Below, in pieces: positions 38,930-47,395 of a stretch of DNA of 64,000 nucleotides. Under the pieces are notes generated by a model that was given only the letters and a program-made list of their open reading frames with translations, searched no databases and was not told the origin of the DNA. The position numbers were made by a program, and so were the translations under genes. How positions within the stretch are numbered: position 1 is the stretch's first letter; the number at the start of each line of letters is the position of its first letter. The DNA is from CAYQQO01 sp964420115 (GTDB taxonomy: Bacteria; Patescibacteriota; Minisyncoccia; Portnoybacterales; UBA2143), in the NCBI GenBank assembly GCA_964420115.1, contig CAYQQO010000002.1:1-64000 (forward strand), read 5' to 3'.

Positions 38930-39505
38930 ATGGTCAAAGAAATATTAGAACAGCTCTTTGACTCGCCAGTCAAAGTTCGCTTACTCAAGCTTTTTTTACG
39001 TAATCCTGACCAGTCATTCAACTTAGGGGAAGCAAGTAAAAAAACAAATACAGACACTATCTCATGCCGTCGGCAGATAAGTAAATTAGAAAGCATTAAG
39101 TTGATTGATAGCAGGATTAAGGGGGGTAAGAAGCATTATAGAATTAATCCAGCATTTGACTTCTATAGCGAACTGCGGACACTTGTTCTTAAATCCAGTC
39201 CGGCTTCAAAACAAAAAATATTTAAACGCCTTAAATCTTTAGGCAGAATTAAGCTGGCAATACTTTCTGGTATTTTTGTAAATGCTGATAACACACGGGT
39301 AGATTTTTTAATTGTTGGCGACGGCATCAAAAAGAACCAACTGTCAAAATTCCTAAAAGATTTAGAAGCGGAAGCAGGCAAAGAAATCGATTATGTTGTT
39401 ATGCCAACCAAGGATTTTGCTTACCGATACGACATGTTTGACAGATTTATAAGAGATGTTTTGGAAAAGCCGCACGAAAAACTTATTAATAAATTAAAGG
39501 TCTAA
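38930..39505 (+). CDS. winged HTH protein with C-terminal nucleotidyltransferase-like domain
   Basis: 191 residues. Residues 1-75 form a winged helix (ILEQLFDSPVKVRLLKLFLR ... SCRRQISKLESIKLIDSRIK ... HYRINPAFDFY) of the ArsR/MarR type. The rest (IKLAILSGIFVNADNTRVDFLIVGDGI ... IDYVVMPTKDFAYRYDMFDRF) has the strand-loop-strand form of a minimal nucleotidyltransferase/'MNT-like' domain, with 'GxFxxxxxxxVDFLIVG' but no clear GS-x10-DxD catalytic pair. Such fusions are seen in archaea and Patescibacteria and are probably transcription factors. tRNA-Val follows by one base. Confidence 0.72.
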   Translation: MVKEILEQLFDSPVKVRLLKLFLRNPDQSFNLGEASKKTNTDTISCRRQISKLESIKLIDSRIKGGKKHYRINPAFDFYSELRTLVLKSSPASKQKIFKRLKSLGRIKLAILSGIFVNADNTRVDFLIVGDGIKKNQLSKFLKDLEAEAGKEIDYVVMPTKDFAYRYDMFDRFIRDVLEKPHEKLINKLKV

Positions 39506-39506
39506 T

Positions 39507-39579
39507 GGGCGCATAGCTCAGGGGTTAGAGCACTATCTTCACACGATAGGGGTCTCTGGTTCGAATCCAGATGCGCCCA
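39507..39579 (+). tRNA. tRNA-Val (anticodon CAC)
   Basis: Acceptor GGGCGCA with TGCGCCC, anticodon stem CTATC/GATAG, loop TTCACAC (CAC). It starts right after the HTH protein stop. Confidence 0.92.
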
Positions 39580-39592
39580 TTGATGTCTTTTT

Positions 39593-40033
39593 ATGATTGC
39601 ATCTACTCACATGCTGGTTGGTGCGGCGATAGGCACCCAAACGCCGCATGCTTGGCTGGCTTTTATTTTCGGGATAATCAGTCATTATTTTTTTGATTTA
39701 ATGCCTCATTGGGATTATCTCTCGGAAAAAAGGTCAATAGGAACCAATGATTATGTTAAAATGCTTGTTGATTTAAGTTTGGGGTCAACAATGGTTATAA
39801 TGCTGGCTCGGTCTCATCCAGCTAGTTTTTTTGTTATGTTAATCGGCGCCTTTGGAGCGATACTGCCTGATTGTTTGGAGCTGGCTCGTCGTGTTTTTAA
39901 AATTAAATGGCTTTTGCCTTTTTGGTATTTCCATAGATATATTCATCATTTCAAGGATCTTTCTTTTAAAAGAGGGATTCCTGCAACAATCGTTTCTTCA
40001 GCAGCGGCTTTAATAGTTCTTCTATTGTTATGA
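39593..40033 (+). CDS. YdjM-like membrane-bound metal-dependent hydrolase family
   Basis: 146 residues with three or four helices. 'IASTHMLVGAAIGT' and 'IISHYFFDLMPHWDYL' hold the H/D-rich motif (H, HxxxD, PHxD) of the small inner-membrane hydrolase family (YdjM/DUF457-type), and 'YFHRYIHHF' near the end gives further His. The chemistry is unproven; phospholipid- or LexA-linked roles have been suggested in other bacteria. It overlaps the next gene by four bases. Confidence 0.75.
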   Translation: MIASTHMLVGAAIGTQTPHAWLAFIFGIISHYFFDLMPHWDYLSEKRSIGTNDYVKMLVDLSLGSTMVIMLARSHPASFFVMLIGAFGAILPDCLELARRVFKIKWLLPFWYFHRYIHHFKDLSFKRGIPATIVSSAAALIVLLLL

Positions 40034-41091
40034 AAATAAAGAAGTCTTTTTTGGTCCTTTTCTTTTCACTTCTTGGAATTCTAATTTTTATTTTTGTTAT
40101 TAAGCAGGTTGGTTGGAGAAGCGTATGGGGCGCTCTGTCGCTTTTATCATTTTGGGAATTAATAACCGTTTTAGTTGTCGGCTTAGCCGGCTTTTTGTTT
40201 TCTGTTTTACGCTGGAGAGAAATACTGGAAAGTCAGTATAACAAAAAAGTTCCTTTCAGTTTGCTTTTTAGGGCTCACACAGTCGGGTTTTCTTTAGGTT
40301 ATTTAACTCCTTCTGCTTATTTCGGCGGAGAGCCGCTTAAAGCAATAATATTAAAAGAAGAAACTGATATTGATTGGGAAAGAAATATTTTTTCTGTTAT
40401 TGTGGATAGAGTTTTAGAATTGATTATCAATGCTTTAGTGGTTCTTGTCGGTATTGTTTATCTTTTTGTTTTTTTTGATTTTTCTTTTTGGATAAGCTTA
40501 ACCCTAATAGCCATACTTGTTTTTGTTATTTTTCTAATCGGCTTTTTTTTGTATCGCTCTATTGATTTCAAAGAAAAACCAAGTCATGGGTTCTTTACTG
40601 TTTTTATTAAATCTTTCTGGCCGAAAAAAGTCAAAAGAATTGGCGGGGTAGTTGAAAATATTGAAAAAATAGACAGCCGTATTATTTATTTCTTTTCTCA
40701 TCAGGTAAAATATTTAACAATATCTATCGTCTATGGCTTGATTAGTAGGGGGCTGTCTATTTTTTCATCCTGGCTTATTATTTTTTTTATAGGAGTCCAT
40801 ATTACCATACTTCAGCTTTTTGGCTTTATAGCTTTAACCGCTGTTGTTTATTTTCTTCCTATCCCGGGGGGTTTGGGCGCTCATGAGGCGTCACAGGCAG
40901 TAATTTTTAGCGCCTTTGGCTTGGGGGATTATATGGGCATTGCTTTCAGCTTGGTTTTAAGAGTTATATTTTTATTAGCTTCAGCCATCGGCTTGATTAT
41001 CTTGCTTTATACTCAAATAAAAAGATGGGGTAGAAAATTAGTTAATTTTTCAGAAAAATGGCCTAATAAACTAAATAACCGGCTAAATTAA
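40030..41091 (+). CDS. LPG_synthase_TM / flippase-like membrane protein
   Basis: 353 residues, eight or nine helices. 'VGLAGFLFSVLRWREILESQ', 'RAHTVGFSLGYLTPSAYFGGEPLKAIIL' and the later 'LPIPGGLGAHEASQAVIFSAFGL' are typical of the lysylphosphatidylglycerol synthase TM region/UPF0104 family (AglD-type). Members move or modify lipids; the catalytic C-terminal domain of MprF is not present, so this is only the membrane part. Overlaps the upstream gene by four bases, so the two are cotranscribed. Confidence 0.85.
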   Translation: MKIKKSFLVLFFSLLGILIFIFVIKQVGWRSVWGALSLLSFWELITVLVVGLAGFLFSVLRWREILESQYNKKVPFSLLFRAHTVGFSLGYLTPSAYFGGEPLKAIILKEETDIDWERNIFSVIVDRVLELIINALVVLVGIVYLFVFFDFSFWISLTLIAILVFVIFLIGFFLYRSIDFKEKPSHGFFTVFIKSFWPKKVKRIGGVVENIEKIDSRIIYFFSHQVKYLTISIVYGLISRGLSIFSSWLIIFFIGVHITILQLFGFIALTAVVYFLPIPGGLGAHEASQAVIFSAFGLGDYMGIAFSLVLRVIFLLASAIGLIILLYTQIKRWGRKLVNFSEKWPNKLNNRLN

Positions 41092-41201
41092 CTTATGTGG
41101 GGATAATTTGTGGAAAGCTGATTATTGTTCTTTCTGATAAATGGCTTAAACAAGCCATTTTTTAATTTGTAGATTATTTTAATCAGGTAATTTTAGAGTG
41201 T

Positions 41202-41230
41202 TTGACAGGGGGTCTTTGGTGGAATATAAT
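41202..41230 (+). promoter_or_regulatory. consensus promoter of the dcw cluster
   Basis: TTGACA at 41202-41207, 17-base spacer, TATAAT at 41225-41230: a perfect sigma-70-type promoter before mraZ. Confidence 0.92.
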
Positions 41231-41239
41231 AGAGGCGAA

Positions 41240-41271
41240 GTAGATAAATGTGGATAAATGTGGGGATAAAT
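41240..41271 (+). promoter_or_regulatory. tandem repeat, likely MraZ operator
   Basis: Three near-identical 10-base units, GTRGATAAAT at 41240 and 41250 and a GTGGGGATAAAT variant at 41260, between the -10 box and mraZ. The 10-base period and G-rich core fit the tandem boxes bound by MraZ at its own promoter in other bacteria, so autorepression is likely. Confidence 0.72.
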
Positions 41272-41296
41272 ATTCAAATCTGTGGAAAACTAAATT

Positions 41297-41728
41297 ATGT
41301 TTATCGGTGAATATTTTCATACTATAGACGCTAAAAAAAGATTAGCTATTCCGGTTAAGTTTCGTAAGGACTTGGGCAAGAAAGCTGTTTTAACCAGAGG
41401 GCTGGATAACTGCCTCTATCTTTACCCGATGGATGAATGGGAGAAGCTGGCTCAAAAATTAGCCCGATTGCCAATAAGCCGTTCTGATAGCCGTGCTTTT
41501 TCTAGATTAATGTTGGCTGGCGCCATGGATGTTTCTTTGGATAGTTTAGGAAGAGTTTTGGTGCCTGATTATTTAAAAGAATATGCCGCTTTGAATAAAA
41601 AGATAGTTGTTGCCGGGTTGTATAACCGGATAGAAATTTGGGATGAAAACAAATGGCAGGTATATAAAAAGCAAACAAGCAGCAAGGTGGAAGATATTGC
41701 CGAGAAGATGAATGAATTGGGAATTTAA
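41297..41728 (+). CDS. mraZ: transcriptional regulator/cell division protein MraZ
   Basis: 143 residues: two MraZ/AbrB-like repeats (FIGEYFHTIDAKKRLAIPVKFR and SLDSLGRVLVPDYLKEYAAL). It binds tandem boxes at its own promoter in other bacteria. Such boxes are seen at 41240-41271, just after a perfect promoter. It is the first gene of the dcw cluster and ends one base before rsmH. Confidence 0.95.
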   Translation: MFIGEYFHTIDAKKRLAIPVKFRKDLGKKAVLTRGLDNCLYLYPMDEWEKLAQKLARLPISRSDSRAFSRLMLAGAMDVSLDSLGRVLVPDYLKEYAALNKKIVVAGLYNRIEIWDENKWQVYKKQTSSKVEDIAEKMNELGI

Positions 41729-41729
41729 A

Positions 41730-42617
41730 ATGGTCCACCAGCCAGTTCTTATAAAAGAAGTTTTAAAATATTTAGAGCCAAAAACAGGAGAAAAATATAT
41801 TGATTGCACAGCTGGACTTGGCGGGCACACTATAGCCATCGCTCAAAAAATTGTTCCTGACGGGAAAATACTGGGCATTGAAAAAGACAGCCAAGCTTTT
41901 GAAAAATTAAAATCTCAAGTTTCTGCCTCTGGTTTTGGGGAAAATATTGTTTTGGCAGAGGGGAGCTTTACTAATTTAAAAGAATTAGCCGAGAAAAATA
42001 ATTTTAACGAGGTTAGCGGAATCCTTTTTGATTTAGGCATTTCTTCATGGCAGATAGAAAAAAGCGGACGCGGCTTTTCTTTTTTAAGGGACGAACCGCT
42101 TGATATGCGTTTTTCTGGGGAAGGAATAAAAGCTGAAGATATTGTCAATAAATGGCCTCAAGAAGAATTGGCTAGAATCTTTAAAGGATATGGAGAGGAA
42201 AGATATGCCGTTAAAGTTGCCAGAGCGATATGTCGAGAAAGAAAGCAAGCGGGCATTAAGAAAACAAACCAGTTGGTTGAGATTATTAGAAAAGCGGTGC
42301 CGGGAGAATATCGCCATCGGCGGATACATTTTGCGACAAAAACATTTCAGGCCTTGCGCATGGCTGTAAACAACGAATTAGCCATTATCAAAAAAGCTCT
42401 GCCTCAAACTTTAAAAATATTAAAGCCGAAAGGCAAAGTAGTAATAATTTCCTTTCATTCATTGGAAGACAGGATAGCTAAAAATTTTATCCGCCAGAAT
42501 AAAAATGAAGGGCAATTAGAAATAATAACCAAAAAACCGATTAGGCCGGCTGAAGAGGAGATTTTCTTAAATTTCCGCAGTCGCAGCGCCAAACTGAGAG
42601 TCGGTAAAAAGATATGA
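41730..42617 (+). CDS. rsmH: 16S rRNA (cytosine-1402-N4)-methyltransferase
   Basis: About 295 residues. HQPVLIKEVLKYL, YIDCTAGLGGHTIAIA (SAM motif), ILFDLGISSWQIE, and the C-terminal RIHFATKTFQALRMAVN and SFHSLEDRIAKNF blocks are RsmH signatures. It methylates C1402 of 16S rRNA. ATG 41730, one base past the mraZ stop, gives the usual MVHQPVL start. It overlaps the next gene by four bases. Confidence 0.95.
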   Translation: MVHQPVLIKEVLKYLEPKTGEKYIDCTAGLGGHTIAIAQKIVPDGKILGIEKDSQAFEKLKSQVSASGFGENIVLAEGSFTNLKELAEKNNFNEVSGILFDLGISSWQIEKSGRGFSFLRDEPLDMRFSGEGIKAEDIVNKWPQEELARIFKGYGEERYAVKVARAICRERKQAGIKKTNQLVEIIRKAVPGEYRHRRIHFATKTFQALRMAVNNELAIIKKALPQTLKILKPKGKVVIISFHSLEDRIAKNFIRQNKNEGQLEIITKKPIRPAEEEIFLNFRSRSAKLRVGKKI

Positions 42618-42943
42618 CCAGTTATATAAAATCAAAGAAACCAGACAGAATGAGCCATAGCCGCGGCTTGGCCATTTTAAGCATTTTGATTGTTTTTTCT
42701 GTTGTTTTGGTCTTTTTTCTCTATTTAATTCAGGCAAATTCATTGGTTGGAGCCCGTTATAAAATTAGTGAAAAGCAAGAGCGCTTAGATGAATTAAAGG
42801 GAATAAACAGGCAAATGGAAATGAATATAGCCAAGTGGCGTTCGCCGGGCAATTTAGAAGGGTTAGTAGAACCGTTGGGGATGGTAGAAGTTGATAAAAT
42901 AACTTATCTGGAAGAAGATAAAGCTATGGTAGCAAAGAAATAA
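42614..42943 (+). CDS. ftsL: FtsL-like cell division protein
   Basis: 109 residues: a short cytoplasmic tail, one membrane helix (about 18-38), and a coiled-coil outer part (ISEKQERLDELKGINRQMEMN) ending with 'EPLGMVEVDKITYLE', which is close to the 'LGM' region of FtsL/DivIC-type septum proteins. Identification rests mainly on place between rsmH and ftsI; sequence is weakly conserved. It would help assemble the divisome. Confidence 0.72.
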   Translation: MTSYIKSKKPDRMSHSRGLAILSILIVFSVVLVFFLYLIQANSLVGARYKISEKQERLDELKGINRQMEMNIAKWRSPGNLEGLVEPLGMVEVDKITYLEEDKAMVAKK

Positions 42944-42949
42944 CCCCCT

Positions 42950-44671
42950 ATGACTGGTTGGCGTATTCAAGCAGTAATAATAGTTATCTTTTTAATAGGA
43001 AGCGGGATTTTAGCCCGCTTATTTTCTATCCAAATTTTACAATATGACTATTATTATGCTTTTGCCCAGGACCAGCATCAGCTTTATGAAAAACTTTTTC
43101 CAAAAAGAGGGGAAATATATATCCATGATTTATCAGCTAATACCAGAACAGAAGAAAACCCTTATTCTCCCTTAGCGGTTAACAGGGAATTTTATCAGGT
43201 CTATCTTGTGCCGCGCGATATTAAGCAAGAGGATAAAAGTGGATTAGCTGATAGGCTGTCTTCTCTTTTAGAGGTAAAAAAAGAAATAATTTTAGAAAGG
43301 ATGGATAAGTCCGATGATCCGTATGAGCCGCTTAAACATAAAATTAGCGACGAGACAGCTAACGAGATAAGAAAAATAGACATAAAGGGAGTAGGTCTGG
43401 CTCCGGAAACATGGCGATATTATCCCCATGAAGAATTGGGCTGTCATTTGACGGGCTTTGTCGGCATAACGGAAAATGGCAAAATGGGCCAGTATGGCCT
43501 GGAGGGCTATTATGAGGAGACATTAAAAGGGGAATCTGGCTTTTTATCGGGGCAGAAAGATACAAGCGGCAATTGGATACCTTCGCTTATTCAAAAAATA
43601 GATTCGGCTGAAGACGGCTCTGATCTTGTTTTAACCATTGACCAAAATATCCAATTCAGAGCAGAAAAAGAACTAAAAAGTTTAGTGGAAAAGTGGCAGC
43701 CGGAAAACGGAACAATAATTATAATGGAGCCGAAAACCGGAGCTGTCAGGGCAATGGCTAATTATCCTTGTTTTAACCCCAATGAATACAACAAGGTAGA
43801 AGATATTGATGTTTTTCTAAATCCAGCCATTCATAAAGTTTATGAGCCCGGCTCTGTTTTCAAGCCAATCACCATAGCCGCCGGACTGGACAGCAATAAA
43901 ATTTCTTCCCAGACAACGTATAATGACAGCGGTCAGACAGTGATAAGGGAGACAATAATAAGGAATTCTGATAATAATACTTACGGTGAGCAGACAATGA
44001 CTGAAGTGTTGGAAAAATCTATTAATACCGGAGCTGTTTTTGTCCAGCAAACAATTGGTCAGAAAATTTTTTCCGACTATATTGAAAAATTTTATTTTCA
44101 TATCCCGACCGGTATAGATTTAGCCAGCGAAACAGTCGGTGATATTTCCAATCTTTATACTGGCAGAGAAATAAATTTAGCGACTATTTCTTTTGGTCAA
44201 GGAGTGACGGTGACTCCTATGGGGATGCTTTCGGCCTTGTCAGCCATTGCCAACCAAGGTAGAATGATGCGGCCGTATATAGTTGATAAAATAGTTAAAC
44301 CAGAGGGAGAAGAAATAAAAACAGAGCCGCAATTAATAAATCAAGTAATATCAAAAGAATCTTCTGAAGAATTATCTCAAATGTTGGTTAGTGTCACTGA
44401 AAATGGTTTTGGCAAACCGGTCCGTATAAGTGGTTATTCAATAGCCAGTAAAACAGGGACAGCCCAAATACCTGATTTTGAAAAAGGGGGGTATACAGAC
44501 CAAACAGCCCAGACCCTTATTGGCTTTGCTCCGGCCTTTGATCCAAAGTTCGCTATTTTAATTAAATTAGAAAAACCGCAAGGGGTTCGCTTTGCCAGTG
44601 TTTCAATTAGCCCTGCCTTCAAAAGTTTAACAGAGTATTTATTAAACTATTTTGAAATTCCGCCTCAGTGA
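42950..44671 (+). CDS. ftsI: peptidoglycan transpeptidase (PBP3/FtsI-like)
   Basis: 573 residues. One N-terminal membrane helix, a dimerization domain with 'RGEIYIHD', then the transpeptidase with S302-V-F-K305 (active Ser), S-I-N near 358 and K-T-G near 501 (SKTGTAQ), the three catalytic motifs in correct order. It links stem peptides at the division site. It sits in the dcw order after ftsL and is followed by murF. The protein ends soon after the transpeptidase, without PASTA repeats. Confidence 0.93.
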   Translation: MTGWRIQAVIIVIFLIGSGILARLFSIQILQYDYYYAFAQDQHQLYEKLFPKRGEIYIHDLSANTRTEENPYSPLAVNREFYQVYLVPRDIKQEDKSGLADRLSSLLEVKKEIILERMDKSDDPYEPLKHKISDETANEIRKIDIKGVGLAPETWRYYPHEELGCHLTGFVGITENGKMGQYGLEGYYEETLKGESGFLSGQKDTSGNWIPSLIQKIDSAEDGSDLVLTIDQNIQFRAEKELKSLVEKWQPENGTIIIMEPKTGAVRAMANYPCFNPNEYNKVEDIDVFLNPAIHKVYEPGSVFKPITIAAGLDSNKISSQTTYNDSGQTVIRETIIRNSDNNTYGEQTMTEVLEKSINTGAVFVQQTIGQKIFSDYIEKFYFHIPTGIDLASETVGDISNLYTGREINLATISFGQGVTVTPMGMLSALSAIANQGRMMRPYIVDKIVKPEGEEIKTEPQLINQVISKESSEELSQMLVSVTENGFGKPVRISGYSIASKTGTAQIPDFEKGGYTDQTAQTLIGFAPAFDPKFAILIKLEKPQGVRFASVSISPAFKSLTEYLLNYFEIPPQ

Positions 44672-44672
44672 T

Positions 44673-45965
44673 ATGAAGATGAGAAAAATACTGCAATACA
44701 TTTTAAAAATATTAGCCAAACTGGTTTTATTAAGGCATAAGCCGGTTGTTGTCGCTGTGACAGGCAGTGTTGGCAAAACAACCACCAAGGAAGCTATTTA
44801 TTACGTCTTAAGAAAACAATTTCTGGTTCGCAGAAATTTAAAGAATTATAATAATGAAATAGGCGTTCCTTTGACAATTTTAGGGTCATATTCATCACCT
44901 GAAACTCTTTTTAGTCATATTTTCAGCTGGCTTAAAATATTTTTTAAAGCAATACTAACTATTATTAAAGATAAAAAATACCCTGAAATTCTAATTTTAG
45001 AGATGGGCGTTTCCAAGCCGGGGGATATGGAATACTTACTAAGTTTTGTTCCGGTAAAAGTCGGTATTTTTACAGCTATTGGTCAATTCCCGAGTCATAT
45101 AGAGTTTTTTCCGGAGAAAGGCAGGTTAGTTCAGGAAAAAGCCCTTTTAATTAAATTAATTCCTAAAAACGGCTTGGCTGTTTTAAACTACGACGACTTA
45201 TCAGTCAGGAGCGCAGGCGAAGAGCTGCCTGAAAAGATTAAAAAGATTTTTTATGGCTTCGGTTCGGGCGCTGATTTGCGGATAATGAATTATGAAATGA
45301 AAACAGATGATTTTATGGGCGGTGATTTTGGTATTAATTTTAAATTAGACCGCAAAGGCAGCGTCGTACCTGTTTTTTTAAATAAAATTCTGGGCGAGCA
45401 ATATGCTTTTGCTTCTGCGGCGGCTGCCTCTGTTGGGCTTTTTTTCGGCCTTAATTTAGTGGAAATATCAACCGCCTTGAGAAAATACCGCGTTTTACCG
45501 GGCCGAACAAAAATTATTAAAGGCATTAAAGAGACGCGTATTATCGACGATAGCTATAATGCCGCTCCTTCTTCTACTATTGCCGCTATGGGAATTTTAA
45601 AAAAACTGCCCCTAAAAGATCCTTCTAGCAGAAAAATAGCTGCTTTGGGTGATATGCTGGAATTAGGGGAAGACACAGAAGCGGCTCATTGCTTAGTTGG
45701 CCAGAAAGCCGCAAAATCTGTTAATTTACTTTTTACAGTTGGCGAGAGAGCGCGCTTTATCGCTAACGAAGCAGAAAAGAACGGCTTGCCAAAAAAGAAT
45801 ATTTATAGTTTTTCCACCTCCAAAGAAGCGGCTTTATCTTTACAGAAAAAGTTAAATAAAGGGGACATTATTTTAGTTAAAGGGTCAAGGGGGATGAAAA
45901 TGGAAGAGATAACAAGAGAAATTATGAGCCGGCCGGAAAAAGCAAAAAAGCTGCTTGTTTCTTAA
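44673..45965 (+). CDS. murF: Mur ligase family protein, MurF-like
   Basis: About 430 residues. P-loop VAVTGSVGKTTTKEAI, then the NLKNYNNEIGVPLTIL block specific to MurF/MurE-type ligases, LEMGVSKPGDMEYL, the central-domain 'NYDD' and the C-terminal 'IDDSYNAAPSSTIAAM' (MurF signature). It should add D-Ala-D-Ala to the UDP-MurNAc-tripeptide. The N-terminal nucleotide-binding domain of E. coli MurF is reduced here. ATG 44673 was chosen as the first start past ftsI. The rest of the usual cluster (murE, mraY, murD, ftsW, murG) is not found here. Confidence 0.88.
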   Translation: MKMRKILQYILKILAKLVLLRHKPVVVAVTGSVGKTTTKEAIYYVLRKQFLVRRNLKNYNNEIGVPLTILGSYSSPETLFSHIFSWLKIFFKAILTIIKDKKYPEILILEMGVSKPGDMEYLLSFVPVKVGIFTAIGQFPSHIEFFPEKGRLVQEKALLIKLIPKNGLAVLNYDDLSVRSAGEELPEKIKKIFYGFGSGADLRIMNYEMKTDDFMGGDFGINFKLDRKGSVVPVFLNKILGEQYAFASAAAASVGLFFGLNLVEISTALRKYRVLPGRTKIIKGIKETRIIDDSYNAAPSSTIAAMGILKKLPLKDPSSRKIAALGDMLELGEDTEAAHCLVGQKAAKSVNLLFTVGERARFIANEAEKNGLPKKNIYSFSTSKEAALSLQKKLNKGDIILVKGSRGMKMEEITREIMSRPEKAKKLLVS

Positions 45966-46006
45966 AATAGACAAATCTGGCCGATTATGGTAAGCTTATT
46001 TTAAAC

Positions 46007-46079
46007 GGCCCCATCGTCTAGTGGCCCAGGACATCGCTTTCTCAAGGCGAAAACCGGGGTTCGATTCCCCGTGGGGCTG
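46007..46079 (+). tRNA. tRNA-Glu (anticodon CTC)
   Basis: Acceptor GGCCCCA with TGGGGCT (one G-U), anticodon stem TCGCT/GGCGA, loop TTCTCAA (CTC), GGTTCGATTCC T-arm. It stands between murF and the EF-Tu-like gene. Confidence 0.9.
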
Positions 46080-46143
46080 CATAATTATCAGTCTAAATCA
46101 CTGTCTGCCTTCAAGTAAGCATGATTCAGCAACGCGATTATGC

Positions 46144-46156
46144 CCGCCAAAGGCGG
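46144..46156. repeat. palindrome CCGCC-AAA-GGCGG
   Basis: A perfect five-base-arm palindrome in an intergenic region, related to CCGCC-TCT-GGCGG in rpsB (29997-30009). Probably the same class of small dispersed palindromic repeat. Confidence 0.55.
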
Positions 46157-46161
46157 ATACT

Positions 46162-46198
46162 CAAATCTCTGGCTAAATCAAAGATTTAGAAAGATTTG
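46162..46198 (+). promoter_or_regulatory. nested hairpin before the EF-Tu-like gene
   Basis: CAAATC (46162) pairs with GATTTG (46193), and inside it CTAAATC (46173) pairs with GATTTAG (46183). It lies 21 bases upstream of the start codon and could be a structured leader. The ribosome binding site (AAAGGGGGTGAG) follows it. Confidence 0.45.
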
Positions 46199-46218
46199 GT
46201 GAAAGGGGGTGAGAATCG

Positions 46219-46476
46219 ATGGAAGAAAAACTAATAGGCAAAATTACTCATTACTTCACTAACATTGGAGTGGCTGTGCTTGAAATTACCCAGGGGGATT
46301 TAAAAGTGGGGGATAAAATTCATATAAAAGGAGCAACCAGCGACTTTGAACAAAAAATCAATTCAATGCAGATTGAACATGAAAAAATTGATAAGGCAAA
46401 AAAGGGGCAGGCGATAGGGCTGAAAGTGGAACAGCAAGCCAGAGAAGGCGATGAAGTTTATAGGGTTGCTGAATAA
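46219..46476 (+). CDS. EF-Tu domain 2-like small protein
   Basis: 85 residues, one beta-barrel of the translation-factor domain 2 type: IGKITHYFTNIGVAVLEITQG, LKVGDKIHIKGATSDFEQKI and AKKGQAIGLKVEQQAREGDEVY follow the order of the barrel in EF-Tu and related GTPases, without any GTPase domain. Such stand-alone barrels are found in Patescibacteria and some Firmicutes and may bind tRNA or protein; the role is not known. Strong ribosome binding site. Confidence 0.8.
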   Translation: MEEKLIGKITHYFTNIGVAVLEITQGDLKVGDKIHIKGATSDFEQKINSMQIEHEKIDKAKKGQAIGLKVEQQAREGDEVYRVAE

Positions 46477-46575
46477 ATCCTTCTTTGTTAATATATAAAG
46501 GTTGATATATAAAATTTAAAAATTAGGTCATTATCTCGGGCTTGTTTGTTCGGGGGAAATATTTTTTATAGCATT

Positions 46576-47361
46576 ATGACAAAAACAATTGTTTTGTCGC
46601 TGATTATTGGTTTGCTGATCGGGCTTTTACCGGCTGTTGCTTTAATGCAGAGTCAAGAGCAGGCAAAGCAAAAGTGGCAAAACGCTCTTCAATCGCGGCA
46701 GACAGCCGCTAATAAATATCAGCAGGACAGAGGGAATTATCTTAGCAACAGATCGCCGGCCAACGAGCAAAAATACATTAATTCTGCCAAAAAAATGTTT
46801 TTAGCCGCTTTAGACGAAGCCGAAGCGTGGTTGGAGTGGAGAAAAACCGCTGACCAAGCCAACTCGGAAATTCCTGATAATATAAAGGAAAGCATTAAGA
46901 ATGCCGTTGACGCTAATCTGGCTAAAATTGATCCGCTTAGAGTTGAAGTAAGAGAAGTAACTTCTCAACTGGAGGGACAAGCTGTCTTTTTAAGAATGCT
47001 TTCCAGATGGACAGAATTATTGGCTGATGTAGCCAGAAATACCGGCTATCTTTGGGTTTACCAAGTGGAACAAAGAATAGAAACAACCGAGAGATATGAG
47101 TCTCAACTAAGAGAAAAGGTTAAATATTCTCCAAACAAGAGCGATTTGATAAATAAGCTTAATTTGGCAAAAAACGAGATAGCCAGCGCCAAAAACAATG
47201 TTAGTTTGGCCAACACCGCTTACAATTTAGTCGTAATGGGAGGCATCCCCTTAATACCGATTACAAAATTTGTTGAAGGAAACGATTATTTGCGTCAGGC
47301 AAAACTTAATCTGCTTAACGCTCACAGCCAGCTAGAATTTGTCTATAATGCAACCTTATAA
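46576..47361 (+). CDS. secreted helical protein of unknown function
   Basis: About 261 residues. Signal peptide (MTKTIVLSLIIGLLIGLLPAVALMQ), then an almost wholly helical, Gln/Lys/Ala/Asn-rich chain with heptad-like patterns (NALQSRQTAANKYQQDR; YINSAKKMFLAALDEAEAWL; NAVDANLAKIDPLRVEVREV). It probably forms a secreted coiled-coil or helix bundle. No named family recognised. ATG 46576 gives the signal peptide directly; the broken gene at 47396 follows. Confidence 0.7.
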   Translation: MTKTIVLSLIIGLLIGLLPAVALMQSQEQAKQKWQNALQSRQTAANKYQQDRGNYLSNRSPANEQKYINSAKKMFLAALDEAEAWLEWRKTADQANSEIPDNIKESIKNAVDANLAKIDPLRVEVREVTSQLEGQAVFLRMLSRWTELLADVARNTGYLWVYQVEQRIETTERYESQLREKVKYSPNKSDLINKLNLAKNEIASAKNNVSLANTAYNLVVMGGIPLIPITKFVEGNDYLRQAKLNLLNAHSQLEFVYNATL

Positions 47362-47395
47362 AATTTCACCAGGCCCGTCCTCGCAATAATAAAAT

